A stretch of 64,000 bases of DNA. It comes from Daejeonella sp. (GTDB taxonomy: Bacteria; Bacteroidota; Bacteroidia; Sphingobacteriales; Sphingobacteriaceae). The notes below the pieces were generated by a model. The model ran no database searches, had not been told where the DNA came from, and saw nothing but the letters and a program-made list of their open reading frames with translations. Positions within the stretch are counted from its first letter, which is position 1. Every line of letters starts with the position of its first letter. The stretch covers positions 124,001 to 188,000 of the forward strand of contig NZ_JAUYSS010000047.1 in assembly GCF_030695525.1 (NCBI RefSeq), in the 5' to 3' direction. The position numbers were made by a program, and so were the translations under genes. Shown piece after piece: positions 17,420 to 25,432 of the stretch.

Positions 17420-18058
17420 TCAATTTTTATTTTTGAAATGAAAATTATACCCAAAATTAAGCCCAGGTTGAATAAAGTAGTTAGGCCACTTACTCTCTAC
17501 TGCTTTAAAAGATTCAGGAACATTAGTTCTTACAGGCCAATAACTACATCCAATAGCTGGTTCAAAAAAGAACCGGTTTTTAAAAAACTTAAGCTGGTAA
17601 CCCAAATGGAAGTTTAAGTATAACGTGTATCCATTTCCGATTTTTTTATCATCCTCATCTAAATATTTTTCAAAAGCATTTAATGCATGAACAGATGCGA
17701 AGGCACCTTTCCAAAAAAAACGTTGGTATCCTACTGTTGGTGCAATGATGCGTCCATGTCCGGGATAATCTTCACCTGGTTTATCAAATGATGGTGATGA
17801 AAAAGGGAGACCTATTGGGAAATTATAAACTGATCTTTTAAAATCTAACGAAACAACATCTTTAGGGGTTATCCTATAACCAAAGTTTAATTGTACATAC
17901 TCAGGGCTGTTTTTTGTGTCAAAATTTCCCAACATAAACAATGAACTCCCCACAAAAAACTTTTTGTAAGTACTGTCTGGTTTGGTATCTTGTGCATTCA
18001 CCTGTAAACTACTTGCTAAAAATAAGGCAAGTCCAATCCATAAAATTTTCTTTTTCAT
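17420..18058 (-). CDS. Putative outer-membrane beta-barrel protein
   Basis: The 212-residue protein has a signal peptide (KKKILWIGLALFLASSLQVNA, cut before QDT). The rest alternates aromatic and polar residues in short strands (YVQLNFGYRITPKDVVSLDF, YTLYLNFHLGYQLKFF, FFFEPAIGCSYWPV) and ends in a strand with aromatic residues (LNFGYNFHFKN), the pattern of an 8-stranded outer-membrane barrel. Ligand and role are unknown. Site D gives it a promoter about 25 bases upstream, so it belongs to the palindrome-associated gene group. Confidence 0.7.
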   Translation of the reverse strand: MKKKILWIGLALFLASSLQVNAQDTKPDSTYKKFFVGSSLFMLGNFDTKNSPEYVQLNFGYRITPKDVVSLDFKRSVYNFPIGLPFSSPSFDKPGEDYPGHGRIIAPTVGYQRFFWKGAFASVHALNAFEKYLDEDDKKIGNGYTLYLNFHLGYQLKFFKNRFFFEPAIGCSYWPVRTNVPESFKAVESKWPNYFIQPGLNFGYNFHFKNKN

Positions 18059-18086
18059 TTCTTTTATTTTTATGTTAAACGATAAG

Positions 18087-18131
18087 CAAAAGTAGGTTGG
18101 AGAAATACAAAAACTCTTGACTTAAGTTAGG
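18087..18131 (-). promoter_or_regulatory. Palindrome-promoter site D
   Basis: Element 18117-18131 (TTGACTTAAGTTAGG on the plus strand), a 22-bp spacer, then the minus-strand -7 box TACTTTTG (18087-18094). The sequence past the box, GCTTATCGTTTAAC, nearly repeats that of site B. It drives the beta-barrel gene whose ATG is at 18058. Confidence 0.65.
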
Positions 18132-18164
18132 AAGTACGCTTTCGATACTCATCATTCGGGAAAA

Positions 18165-18405
18165 GGTTACTGAGGTCCCTCCCTCCGGAATGACGTCGTG
18201 CTTTTTGGAAAAAGGGACTTCTCCTCGTCTTACGTACGTTGATGGTTTTAAAAAACCAGGCAACTCGTCGAAGTAGATCCCGGTTTTATTGATGGTATAT
18301 TTCGACGAGCGATCTCGACTTTTGGTTTTACTCAGCAAGCGAAAGCGAGGAGAAATCTCCAGTCCCTATTATATTGCTCCGTCATTCCGACCGGAGGGAG
18401 TAACC
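18165..18405. repeat. Nested imperfect palindrome, about 240 bp, non-coding
   Basis: The outer arms are inverted copies: GGTTACT with CCTCCGGAATGACG at 18165-18195, and CGTCATTCC with CCGGAGGGAGTAACC at 18380-18405. Inner arms also pair: CTTCTCCTCG near 18220 with CGAGGAGAAATC near 18345, and ACTCGTCGAAG near 18267 with TTCGACGAG near 18300. The whole can fold into one long hairpin. It holds no convincing gene; an 87-codon open frame across it is a by-product. This and the flanking bases account for the gap between the barrel gene and the protease-like gene. Confidence 0.65.
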
Positions 18406-18467
18406 TCCATATAACCAGATTTAGGGCGAATCTAATTTGTTGAACAATGCTTTAGGGATTCTGATTT

Positions 18468-19493
18468 TTAATTCAATTCGCCGCTTATAAAAGGCCTGAA
18501 TTTATTTTTGTCAGATGTAGATAAGGTATTATAAAAAGCGTTAATTTTTTGTCTAATAAATTTCATTCTAACCACCCTTAGAATAGGTTCACCATTTAAC
18601 TGGGTTGCTCTTACCATAACACCAAGTAATTGTCCGTCAACATTAAATACTCCACCACCACTCATTCCTGCAACGGCGTGTATTTTAGCTATAAATTCTA
18701 CTTTGGAATCGTATGGAATCTGACCTTCTGCATCATTCTTTAACCTTAAAGATTCAATAATACTTTCGGCCTCTTTATCAGTACAAACTTTCCCTGTCGA
18801 TACAGCGCCGTTAGGGTACTTAATCTTATCCTGAGGATATCCAACAGCGACAACGTCTTCATCTGCCTGTACATCTGCCCAGGTTTGGAGGGCTTGTGTC
18901 CGGTTGTTTGGATCGTACATCTGCAATGGAATTGAAGTTTGAACCATCTTGGGATAATTGCCCAATCCATTATCTATAATTCGCTGGTTATCAATTACGC
19001 CTAAATAAAAATCGTCTCTGGGATATATAGTAGCATTGTTGGCGTTTGAAGGAATTAGAGGATGGTAAAAACCAAAATTTGCAACTAATTCATTTGATAG
19101 ATTAACATTTCCATTTATAGAGGGAATTCGTGAACCCAGAAATATCCCATTATTAATTTCTGATATTTTAATAAATTCCTCGCTACGTGAAAGCCAGGTG
19201 CTTATCCCGTAAACATGGTTAGCAGATACAAATAAGCCTAACTTATGGTCATTTTTTTTGCTCCAGATAACTTTGCTTCCCGGCCCATTTGTGCCAACAC
19301 TTCCCCTTACCATATTTAGTAAGTTCACAAAGCTTGGATCTGAATTTTTTACAGCATCTTCTATCTTAATTAGATTAGTTTTAATAATGCCAGTAGGAGG
19401 GGGTGGCGGAGGAACGGTGTTATTTTTTTTGCAACTGGTTGTGAAAATTAGAGTAATTAATAAAATGCATAGTGTAGAGAATAATTTTATCAT
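18468..19493 (-). CDS. Trypsin-like serine protease lipoprotein
   Basis: The 341-residue protein has a lipoprotein signal (LITLIFTTSC, lipidated Cys21), a proline-rich linker (PPPPPPT) and a trypsin-like domain. Candidate catalytic residues are His93 in FVSANHVYG, Asp160/161 in PRDDFYLGVI and Ser278 in AGMSGGGVFN. The order and spacing fit the chymotrypsin fold, and the GMSGGGVF sequence with following QLLGVMV is typical of HtrA-like or Glu-specific bacterial members. No PDZ domain is present. It is probably cell-envelope anchored. It follows a small lipoprotein gene with a 17-base gap. Confidence 0.75.
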   Translation of the reverse strand: MIKLFSTLCILLITLIFTTSCKKNNTVPPPPPPTGIIKTNLIKIEDAVKNSDPSFVNLLNMVRGSVGTNGPGSKVIWSKKNDHKLGLFVSANHVYGISTWLSRSEEFIKISEINNGIFLGSRIPSINGNVNLSNELVANFGFYHPLIPSNANNATIYPRDDFYLGVIDNQRIIDNGLGNYPKMVQTSIPLQMYDPNNRTQALQTWADVQADEDVVAVGYPQDKIKYPNGAVSTGKVCTDKEAESIIESLRLKNDAEGQIPYDSKVEFIAKIHAVAGMSGGGVFNVDGQLLGVMVRATQLNGEPILRVVRMKFIRQKINAFYNTLSTSDKNKFRPFISGELN

Positions 19494-19510
19494 ACTTAGA
19501 ATAATACGGA

Positions 19511-20014
19511 TTAATTAGACGATACAACCCCATTTGGATTCAACGATTTATCTTGTTTAATAGAACCATTAGCAATATGGAAGATAAAACCTGATGGATT
19601 GTGTGTTCCTAAAATTTTAGTTAAATTAACCACTACTACGAAGTTATCGGTAGTGCTGCAACCACTATTCTTAGATTCATGGTTCAATAAAAGCCTTACC
19701 TGTCCTGGGTATGAAAACATAATATAACCGTCCCAGATAATTTTGAATGCGTCCGATGAGCAGCCACCTTTTACGCTAATTTTTAAGACATCGCCTTCTC
19801 TTTTTAGACCTTCAATGGAAAAAGACTGATCAGTTCCAGATTCTCGTTTAGCTAATACGTCATTGTATTTGACAGCACTTTTTAATAGGTTAACCTCCAA
19901 AGCTTTGTCAATTTTATCATTAATTTCAGATTTTTCACAAGAGGCTAATGAAATGACCGTATAAACAGAAAGAAGAAGAAATGTAATGCTTCTAATTGGT
20001 AGTTGAGTTCTCAT
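19511..20014 (-). CDS. Hypothetical lipoprotein
   Basis: The 167-residue protein has a signal peptide with lipobox (VISLASC, Cys26). The mature part contains two paired-cysteine segments (KGGCSSDAFKIIWDG and NSGCSTTDNFVVVVNLTKIL) that could form a disulfide and is mostly beta strand. I do not recognise a family. It lies directly upstream of the trypsin-like lipoprotein in an apparent two-gene operon, so it could be a partner or substrate of that protease; this is inference. Confidence 0.65.
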   Translation of the reverse strand: MRTQLPIRSITFLLLSVYTVISLASCEKSEINDKIDKALEVNLLKSAVKYNDVLAKRESGTDQSFSIEGLKREGDVLKISVKGGCSSDAFKIIWDGYIMFSYPGQVRLLLNHESKNSGCSTTDNFVVVVNLTKILGTHNPSGFIFHIANGSIKQDKSLNPNGVVSSN

Positions 20015-20116
20015 AATATTCCTTGTTTAAAAATTGTGCTTTATATTTATAAGACGATGATTATTAAAGAAGTGCTACAGGAATTCAAAAAGATTGCGGT
20101 TTAAGCCTAAACACAA

Positions 20117-20659
20117 ATGGATTTTAAAACTGAAAGACTATATATTCGGCCTGTATCTATAAGCGATAAAGAATCAATTTTCGCCTATCGGTCGGATCCC
20201 GAAACCTATAAATATCTAAGTTTGATTCCCAAAACCGTGGATGAGGTTGAGGATTTTATTAAAAAGTCTTCCAGCTTACTCAATGTACCAGGGAGCTGGT
20301 TTCAATTTGTAATAATAGAGCAACTCCATAATAAGGTAATTGGAGACATAGGAATTCATTTTTTGGATACCAGTCCAGAGAATAAACAAGTCGAAATAGG
20401 GTATACTTTAGATAGAAATTATCGTGGGAAAGGATATGCCACCGAAGCCTTGACTGTCGTAGTAAATTATTTAATAACTGGCTTAAACAAACATAGAATA
20501 ACAGCGTCTATAGATCCAACTAATAAATCGTCGATTCAATTGATTGAGCGATTAGGTTTCAGAAAGGAAGCTCATTTTATCGAGAGCCTATATTTTCATG
20601 GGATGTGGGTAGACGATTTGATTTATGCCATTCTTGCAAAGGAATGGCGTAAAAAATAA
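20117..20659 (+). CDS. RimJ/RimL-type GNAT N-acetyltransferase
   Basis: The 180-residue protein begins with the RimJ/RimL pattern (TERLYIRPVSISDKESIFAYRSDPE) and has motif A as IGYTLDRNYRGKGYATEAL (about residues 95-113) and the HRITASIDPTNKSSIQLIERLGFRKEAHF motif B region. These enzymes acetylate N-terminal or other amines; the substrate is unknown. It is the only intact plus-strand gene in the accessory region. The ATG start is clear. Confidence 0.88.
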   Translation: MDFKTERLYIRPVSISDKESIFAYRSDPETYKYLSLIPKTVDEVEDFIKKSSSLLNVPGSWFQFVIIEQLHNKVIGDIGIHFLDTSPENKQVEIGYTLDRNYRGKGYATEALTVVVNYLITGLNKHRITASIDPTNKSSIQLIERLGFRKEAHFIESLYFHGMWVDDLIYAILAKEWRKK

Positions 20660-20706
20660 ATCACTTTAATCAAACAATATATCTGAGTTGCGAGTAAGTT
20701 CTAAAC

Positions 20707-20835
20707 TCACACAGAATACTGCTTTTTCAACTTCCGTGATCTCATTAATTTTATACGCTGTTGGTTAACTTTCTCCCATGCTGCATACGTTAGTAATGAG
20801 TAATAAAATGTGATTTCTAGTATTAATTTTTTCAT
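20707..20835 (-). CDS. Possible 42-residue small protein under site E
   Basis: The ORF starts with ATG about 55 bases after the predicted transcription start of site E. The product has a hydrophobic N-terminal half (MKKLILEITFYYSLLTYAAW) and a strongly basic tail (RIKLMRSRKLKKQYSV), like a short single-span membrane peptide or the truncated start of a membrane protein. No family is recognised. The rest of 20660-21006 shows nothing else apart from site E. Confidence 0.35.
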   Translation of the reverse strand: MKKLILEITFYYSLLTYAAWEKVNQQRIKLMRSRKLKKQYSV

Positions 20836-20893
20836 ATTTATTTCAAAAATGGTGAATCAGATTTTGGGTCAATTATTTCCCAAAAATCTTCAA

Positions 20894-20938
20894 CAAAATT
20901 AGAAACGATAAATTTCGAATCGGTTGACTTAAGTTAAG
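20894..20938 (-). promoter_or_regulatory. Palindrome-promoter site E
   Basis: Element 20924-20938 (TTGACTTAAGTTAAG on the plus strand), a 22-bp spacer, then the minus-strand -7 box TAATTTTG (20894-20901), an exact TAnnTTTG match. It drives the 42-codon ORF. The Crp/Fnr gene at 21131 lies behind it, separated by the GrpB fragment. Confidence 0.62.
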
Positions 20939-21006
20939 AAATGAACATCCCTCTTCAATATGATATAGCCTAAACAGCCCGTTAAATGTTTAACATTTTA
21001 TAAAAT

Positions 21007-21129
21007 ATGGTTCTTACAGAATACTCATCGAGTTGGATTAATGACTTCGAAGCTTTAAAAGGAGAACTCGAAATCGCATTAAACGGAATTGCATGTACTA
21101 TTGAACACGTTGGCAGTACATCAAGTTAA
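21007..21129 (+). pseudogene. N-terminal fragment of a GrpB-family (UPF0157) protein
   Basis: The 40 residues read MVLTEYSSSWINDFEAL, then a helix, then IEHVGSTSS and a stop. This is the start of a GrpB nucleotidyltransferase-like protein, whose core motif is IEHIGSTAVPGL. The family normally runs to about 170-180 residues, so more than three quarters is missing. The frame stops one base before the stop codon of the convergent Crp gene at 21131, which suggests a deletion joined the two genes here. Confidence 0.78.
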
Positions 21130-21130
21130 G

Positions 21131-21604
21131 TTAACAAGTTCGCTCTTTTTCAATAATTCTTGCTCTTAGCCGGCTTAAAGATTGAGGTAACATACCTAGA
21201 TAGCTCGCTAATTGGTGTTGTGGAACACGCTGAATAAGGTCTGGTCTTTTTTGTAGTAAGTTCAGGTACCGTTGTTCAGGGGAAGAATTCTTGAAAGTGT
21301 CAAAGTCTATTCGTTGTTTAGCTAAAAGTTCTTCGGATATCATTCTGCATAGGGTTTCTAACTTTGGAAATTTACTGTGGAATGCAGTGGTTTTTTCTTC
21401 ACCATCTAAAACATAATATGTCCGAATACAGCCTTTTATAACAAAGTAGCTATCTTTTGATTTTTGTCCTTCTTTGAGTAAAATAGTCCCCTTCTTATCA
21501 GAGCGGAATATTTCTGCCGACAGTGTTGCAGTCTTCTCATCATCTGTTAGCGAAACGTATTTTGCAGTAAAGTCAAATAGTATGTCTTGCATTTTATTTT
21601 CCAT
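21131..21604 (-). CDS. Crp/Fnr-family regulator with internal in-frame deletion (copy 3)
   Basis: The 157-residue product has the first part of the sensory beta-roll (KKGTILLKEGQKSKDSYFVIKGCIRTYYVLDGEEKTTAF) and the complete C-terminal HTH (QHQLASYLGMLPQSLSRLRARI). Compared with copy 1 at 11035, the two parts are joined directly: EEKTTAF runs into HSKFPKLETL where copy 1 has about 45 more residues. The junction is near 21379. The missing part is the second half of the ligand-binding domain and the start of the dimer helix, so ligand control is probably lost while DNA binding could remain. It could also be an inactive relic that happens to stay in frame. Confidence 0.75.
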   Translation of the reverse strand: MENKMQDILFDFTAKYVSLTDDEKTATLSAEIFRSDKKGTILLKEGQKSKDSYFVIKGCIRTYYVLDGEEKTTAFHSKFPKLETLCRMISEELLAKQRIDFDTFKNSSPEQRYLNLLQKRPDLIQRVPQHQLASYLGMLPQSLSRLRARIIEKERTC

Positions 21605-21763
21605 TGTTTCTGTCGTCTTACACTTGTTAGCGAGTTTTAGACGCAGGTCGGAAGATAAAATTACAAAAAGAATAGCGGTTAGCTAAAAAAACACCTAAAT
21701 GAGATACATATTTTCCATCAATCGATTTTCTGGATTACTATTCCTTTTGCCAAACCACAAAGG

Positions 21764-22056
21764 TTAATGAGAAATTTTGGTCCATTCTTTATATTCCATA
21801 TTATACATATCAAAGCCCTCTTGTCCCAGCTAATTTTACCTGTTGTGTTGTTGTCTGCAAAGTTAATTCCACCACATCCAACAATTTTTTGTTCAAATAG
21901 TAAAACATAATAAAGTTCCCTGTCCGTTTCCAAATATTTCCTTAAGTCCTCTTCTTAGTCAACTCCAAAATAATCTGGTGTATTTAGCCTAATTAGGTTG
22001 ATGACCTCATTTTTGTCCTTTGTTTCGTATTCTCGTATCGTAATTAAGTTGGTCAT
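21764..22056 (-). pseudogene. Broken GNAT acetyltransferase gene
   Basis: From the ATG at 22056 the frame reads TIREYETKDKNEVINLIRLNTPDYFGVD, a TAA stop (21955-21957), then EEDLRKYLETDRELYYVLL and IVGCGGINFADNNTTGKISWD. At about 21822 the frame shifts and resumes at GFDMYNMEYKEWTKISH, the typical end of the family. The central acetyl-CoA motif (normally MIHPxxQGKGxG and following helix) is missing. So the gene has both a nonsense mutation and an internal out-of-frame deletion. Confidence 0.78.
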
Positions 22057-22100
22057 AAGAAAATTCAACTGTTAAAGAATTGCGGCAAATAAAAATCGTT

Positions 22101-22928
22101 CTATTTAATAGTATAGGTTGTTATATCTGTCTCGGAGATGCTAAAATAACCCAGACAGTAGTTCGATTCTTTAGTTTGGTTGACTAAATTCCCTCTGATG
22201 GCTGATGATGGTGTAGGTTGAAAAGGTCCTCCTCCGCCGCCATTGGCTGTGCCGGCGAGTTTCCTGAAATAGTTAAAATACCTTTCTGATACACCGTTCA
22301 ACCTGATGTTGACAGGGTCATTTAGCTTTAGCTTACTATAACTAAAAAGTCCAAATGTCGTTCTACCCTCAAAAAATTTATCACTCGTAACTTCGATACT
22401 TGGAAAAGCCAGTGAAGGAGTAAAATAACTTAGTACAAAAAAATCTTCTTGATCAGGAGTGTCTTTAAAATGAACTTTTATCCCAAATTCATCTCTGTTT
22501 ATACCTAAGTCCGACCTTTGCTCTACTCTTTCTATTGGATTTACAGCAGTCAATTTCTCTTGCCCTCTGTAAGTTTCTCCGTTGTAAATGATGGTTAACA
22601 CGTAAGTTTCGTTAATTACAGGCAGAAAATTGATACAGGTATATTTACCCTTAATAGTAGGTTCTTCTATGAAATCAAATTGCTTATTGCTGCTGTTGGT
22701 TGCATAAACCGTTGCGCCAGATACTTTGGGAATTTCCTTGTTGAAATTACTGGTAGTTGTGCTTAAAATAACCGACTGATTTTTTCCATCGGTTCCTTTA
22801 ACCCAGCTCAATGCCGCGTCAACAACCAGGCGGGGCGACTCTGTATTTAATTTTACATCAATTACTTTCTCGCAACTACTATTTAAGAAAACAGCAAGTA
22901 GTATTAATATGGATAGTTTACTTTTCAT
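22101..22928 (-). CDS. DUF4249 lipoprotein (TonB-receptor partner)
   Basis: The 275-residue protein has a lipoprotein signal (LAVFLNSSC, Cys19) and the DUF4249 start CEKVIDVKLNTESPRLVVDAAL. Beta-rich repeats follow, with YVLTIIYNGETYRGQEKLTAV and the late NRDEFGIKVHFKDTPDQEDFF. DUF4249 genes in Bacteroidota regularly follow a TonB-dependent receptor, as here, with a four-base gap. The protein is probably an outer-membrane accessory; its ligand is unknown. Confidence 0.85.
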   Translation of the reverse strand: MKSKLSILILLAVFLNSSCEKVIDVKLNTESPRLVVDAALSWVKGTDGKNQSVILSTTTSNFNKEIPKVSGATVYATNSSNKQFDFIEEPTIKGKYTCINFLPVINETYVLTIIYNGETYRGQEKLTAVNPIERVEQRSDLGINRDEFGIKVHFKDTPDQEDFFVLSYFTPSLAFPSIEVTSDKFFEGRTTFGLFSYSKLKLNDPVNIRLNGVSERYFNYFRKLAGTANGGGGGPFQPTPSSAIRGNLVNQTKESNYCLGYFSISETDITTYTIK

Positions 22929-22932
22929 GATT

Positions 22933-25314
22933 TTAAAATTTGAAATTATAAGTTACGCTAGGTACTGCACCAAAAATAGAGAGTCTCTTTGCCTCATTCT
23001 TTCCTGTTTCTAAGTTTTGAACAAAAGAAATATTAGCGGCATTCTGTCTGTTATAAATGTTGTATATGCTAAAAACCCACTCCCCCTGCCAACCTCTTTG
23101 TTTGTTTCGTTTTGGGGTATAAGTTCCTGATACATCTAAGTGATGGTACAAGGGCAGGTTATCTTGATTTCTTAAGCCAAAGTTGGGCACTTCAATTCCC
23201 TGGTATTGATACTTACCCTGCGGAAATGTTACGGGTTGCCCGGATTGTAAGGCGAAAATAGAGCCGATACGCCACCTTTCGCTCCATTTAAAACTTGTCG
23301 TGATGGATACGTTGTGTAATTTATCTGCCGCAGATTTATACCACTGGCCATTATTAATTCCCGTTTCTGTGAGATTTCTGCCGGGTGTTTGCTGTTCAGA
23401 CCGTGACAAAGTGTAAGACAGCCAACCAGTTAAACGCCCGACATTCTTTCGTAACATCAGTTCTAAACCGTAAGCCCTACCTATGCCGTTTAAAACCACT
23501 TGCTCTATTGCTTCATTTGCAATTAGTTCTGTTCCATCAATATAATCTACTCTGTTATTTATGTTTTTATAAAAGCTTTCTATTTCCAGGGAGTAGTCAT
23601 CTTGTTTAAAGTTTTGGAAATAACCTATGGCGTATTGATTTAATGTTTGAGGTTTTAAAAACTGGTCGCTGGGTGCCCAAATATCTAGGGGAGTTGGCGA
23701 TTGTGTATTAGTTAGTAAGTGCAAATACTGCGACATCCTATTGTAACTGGCCTTTATCGCAATATTATCATCAAGTGCGTATGACAATCCGATACGGGGT
23801 TCCAAATTATCAAAACTCGCTATAGTTTCATTGCGCTTATAATTTTTAGAGCCGGTAGGCGTGGCCTTTTCGTAAATTTTTAATTCATTATTAAAGTTAA
23901 GGGCTTGATTGTTTGCGTAAGTAAACACTTCCTGCTGCCCTAAGCGGTAGAATAAGCTATAGCGCAAACCATAGTTTACTGTTAGTTTTTTGGTTAAATT
24001 TTGCTCAACATCCATGTAAACTGCTGGCTCTAAAGCATACTTTCTTGCCAGTTGCTCTTTATTGATTTGTGAAGTTGATGTTGTTGGACTTACAGTTCCC
24101 GGGTTGAAATCATAATACTGAGCATTGAGCCCGTAAGTGAGTTTTAAATTATTGTTGAAGTAGTGTTTGAAATCGTACTTCAAATTAAGGTTTTTAACGC
24201 TACTATCCCACTTAAAATCTGCAAGGGCAGTCTCTAAACCGTAATAATAATCACTATAGATAACGGAAAGGTTAGAGAACAATTTATCAGTGAATAGTTT
24301 GTTCCAGCGGGCGTTTATTACAGAATTTCCGTAGACATTGACGAAATCCTTATTCAGATTAAAAGCATCCCGCCCAAAATAACCCGATAAATACAAGTTG
24401 TTTTTAGGGTTTATCTTATAGCTAACTTTGGTATTTAAATCATAAAAATAAGCAGAACTTTGAATGTCTGTCAGTTTCAAAAACAAATGACCGTAAGAAC
24501 CTCGCCCTGCAAGCAAAAAAGAACCTTTCCCTTTGTCAACAGGCCCTTCTACCATTAATCTACTCGATACCAATCCAATGCCACCACTAAAATTTAGATC
24601 GTTTTTATTTCCTTCCTTTTGATAGATATCTAATACAGAAGACAAACGCCCCCCAAAACGAGCAGGAATGCCGCCTTTATAAAGTTTAATGTCATTAATG
24701 GCATCTGCGTTAAAGATTGAGAAGAAGCCAAATAAATGTGAGGAATTATAAATTGTTGCTTCATCCAAAAGAACGAGATTTTGATCAGCACTACCACCTC
24801 TCACATTAAAACCAGATTGTCCCTCCCCTGCATTGGTAACGCCGGGCAACTGTAGGATTGATTTCAGAACGTCAACTTCGCCTAATACCACCGGCATCTG
24901 TTTAATCTCTTTTACAGATAGTTTGTTGATGCTCATTTCAGGCCTTCTTATTTCTGCTATATTCTTATCCCCATTAACTACCACTTCTACTAATGATTGA
25001 GAATTTGATAACAAGCTGAAGTTCCTTTTTGCACTTTCTTCTAATTGAATTAAAGTGTCTTGAGATACATAGCCCAAATAACCAATCTTTAAATTATAAT
25101 TACCTTTTGGCAGGGTTAAAGAGTAAAAACCGTATTCGTTGGTAACAGTTCCGCTATTTATCTCTTTGATATAAATGCTTACTCCAATTAAAGATTCCGA
25201 AGATATTCTATCTGTTATCACACCACTAATTGTAACTTTTTCTTGCGCCATTAAAGTCAGTGCCGAAAGAAATAGTATGATAACCAGTTTAATTTTTTTT
25301 AAAGTTTGTCCCAT
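22933..25314 (-). CDS. TonB-dependent receptor with carboxypeptidase-like N-terminal domain
   Basis: The 793-residue outer-membrane protein has a signal peptide (KIKLVIILFLSALTLMAQ). A CarbopepD_reg-like domain (VTISGVITDRISSESLIGVSIYI, NEYGFYSLTLPKGNYNLKIGYLGY) leads to a plug domain (LPGVTNAGEGQSGFNVRGGSADQNLVLLDEATIYNSSHLFGFFS) and a 22-strand barrel ending in SVTYNFKF. It lacks the longer SusC organisation and its partner is DUF4249, not SusD. The substrate is unknown. I use the ATG at 25314; the upstream TTG at 25341 overlaps the -7 box of site F. Confidence 0.93.
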   Translation of the reverse strand: MGQTLKKIKLVIILFLSALTLMAQEKVTISGVITDRISSESLIGVSIYIKEINSGTVTNEYGFYSLTLPKGNYNLKIGYLGYVSQDTLIQLEESAKRNFSLLSNSQSLVEVVVNGDKNIAEIRRPEMSINKLSVKEIKQMPVVLGEVDVLKSILQLPGVTNAGEGQSGFNVRGGSADQNLVLLDEATIYNSSHLFGFFSIFNADAINDIKLYKGGIPARFGGRLSSVLDIYQKEGNKNDLNFSGGIGLVSSRLMVEGPVDKGKGSFLLAGRGSYGHLFLKLTDIQSSAYFYDLNTKVSYKINPKNNLYLSGYFGRDAFNLNKDFVNVYGNSVINARWNKLFTDKLFSNLSVIYSDYYYGLETALADFKWDSSVKNLNLKYDFKHYFNNNLKLTYGLNAQYYDFNPGTVSPTTSTSQINKEQLARKYALEPAVYMDVEQNLTKKLTVNYGLRYSLFYRLGQQEVFTYANNQALNFNNELKIYEKATPTGSKNYKRNETIASFDNLEPRIGLSYALDDNIAIKASYNRMSQYLHLLTNTQSPTPLDIWAPSDQFLKPQTLNQYAIGYFQNFKQDDYSLEIESFYKNINNRVDYIDGTELIANEAIEQVVLNGIGRAYGLELMLRKNVGRLTGWLSYTLSRSEQQTPGRNLTETGINNGQWYKSAADKLHNVSITTSFKWSERWRIGSIFALQSGQPVTFPQGKYQYQGIEVPNFGLRNQDNLPLYHHLDVSGTYTPKRNKQRGWQGEWVFSIYNIYNRQNAANISFVQNLETGKNEAKRLSIFGAVPSVTYNFKF

Positions 25315-25338
25315 TTTTGATTCTTTTTTTTGATGGGG

Positions 25339-25383
25339 CAAACCTAACTATTGCCTGAAGCAATAAAATTAACTTAAGTTAAG
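25339..25383 (-). promoter_or_regulatory. Palindrome-promoter site F
   Basis: Element 25369-25383 (TTAACTTAAGTTAAG on the plus strand) is the most symmetric copy. A 22-bp spacer and the minus-strand -7 box TAGGTTTG (25339-25346), an exact TAnnTTTG match, follow. The TonB-receptor ATG is 25 bases downstream, so the receptor/DUF4249 operon belongs to the group. Confidence 0.67.
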
Positions 25384-25432
25384 AAATGATTTGTGGGTAC
25401 AGATTAATAGCGGCCTTCGCAATTAAACTGTG

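Noticed and set aside
18075-18338. 87-codon minus-strand open frame upstream of the beta-barrel gene
   Set aside because: It runs across the nested palindrome and through promoter site D, has no family resemblance, and its composition follows the repeat rather than a protein.
25315-25341. Upstream TTG start for the TonB receptor
   Set aside because: The TTG is part of the -7 box of site F, so it would precede the transcription start; the ATG at 25314 leads directly into a signal peptide.
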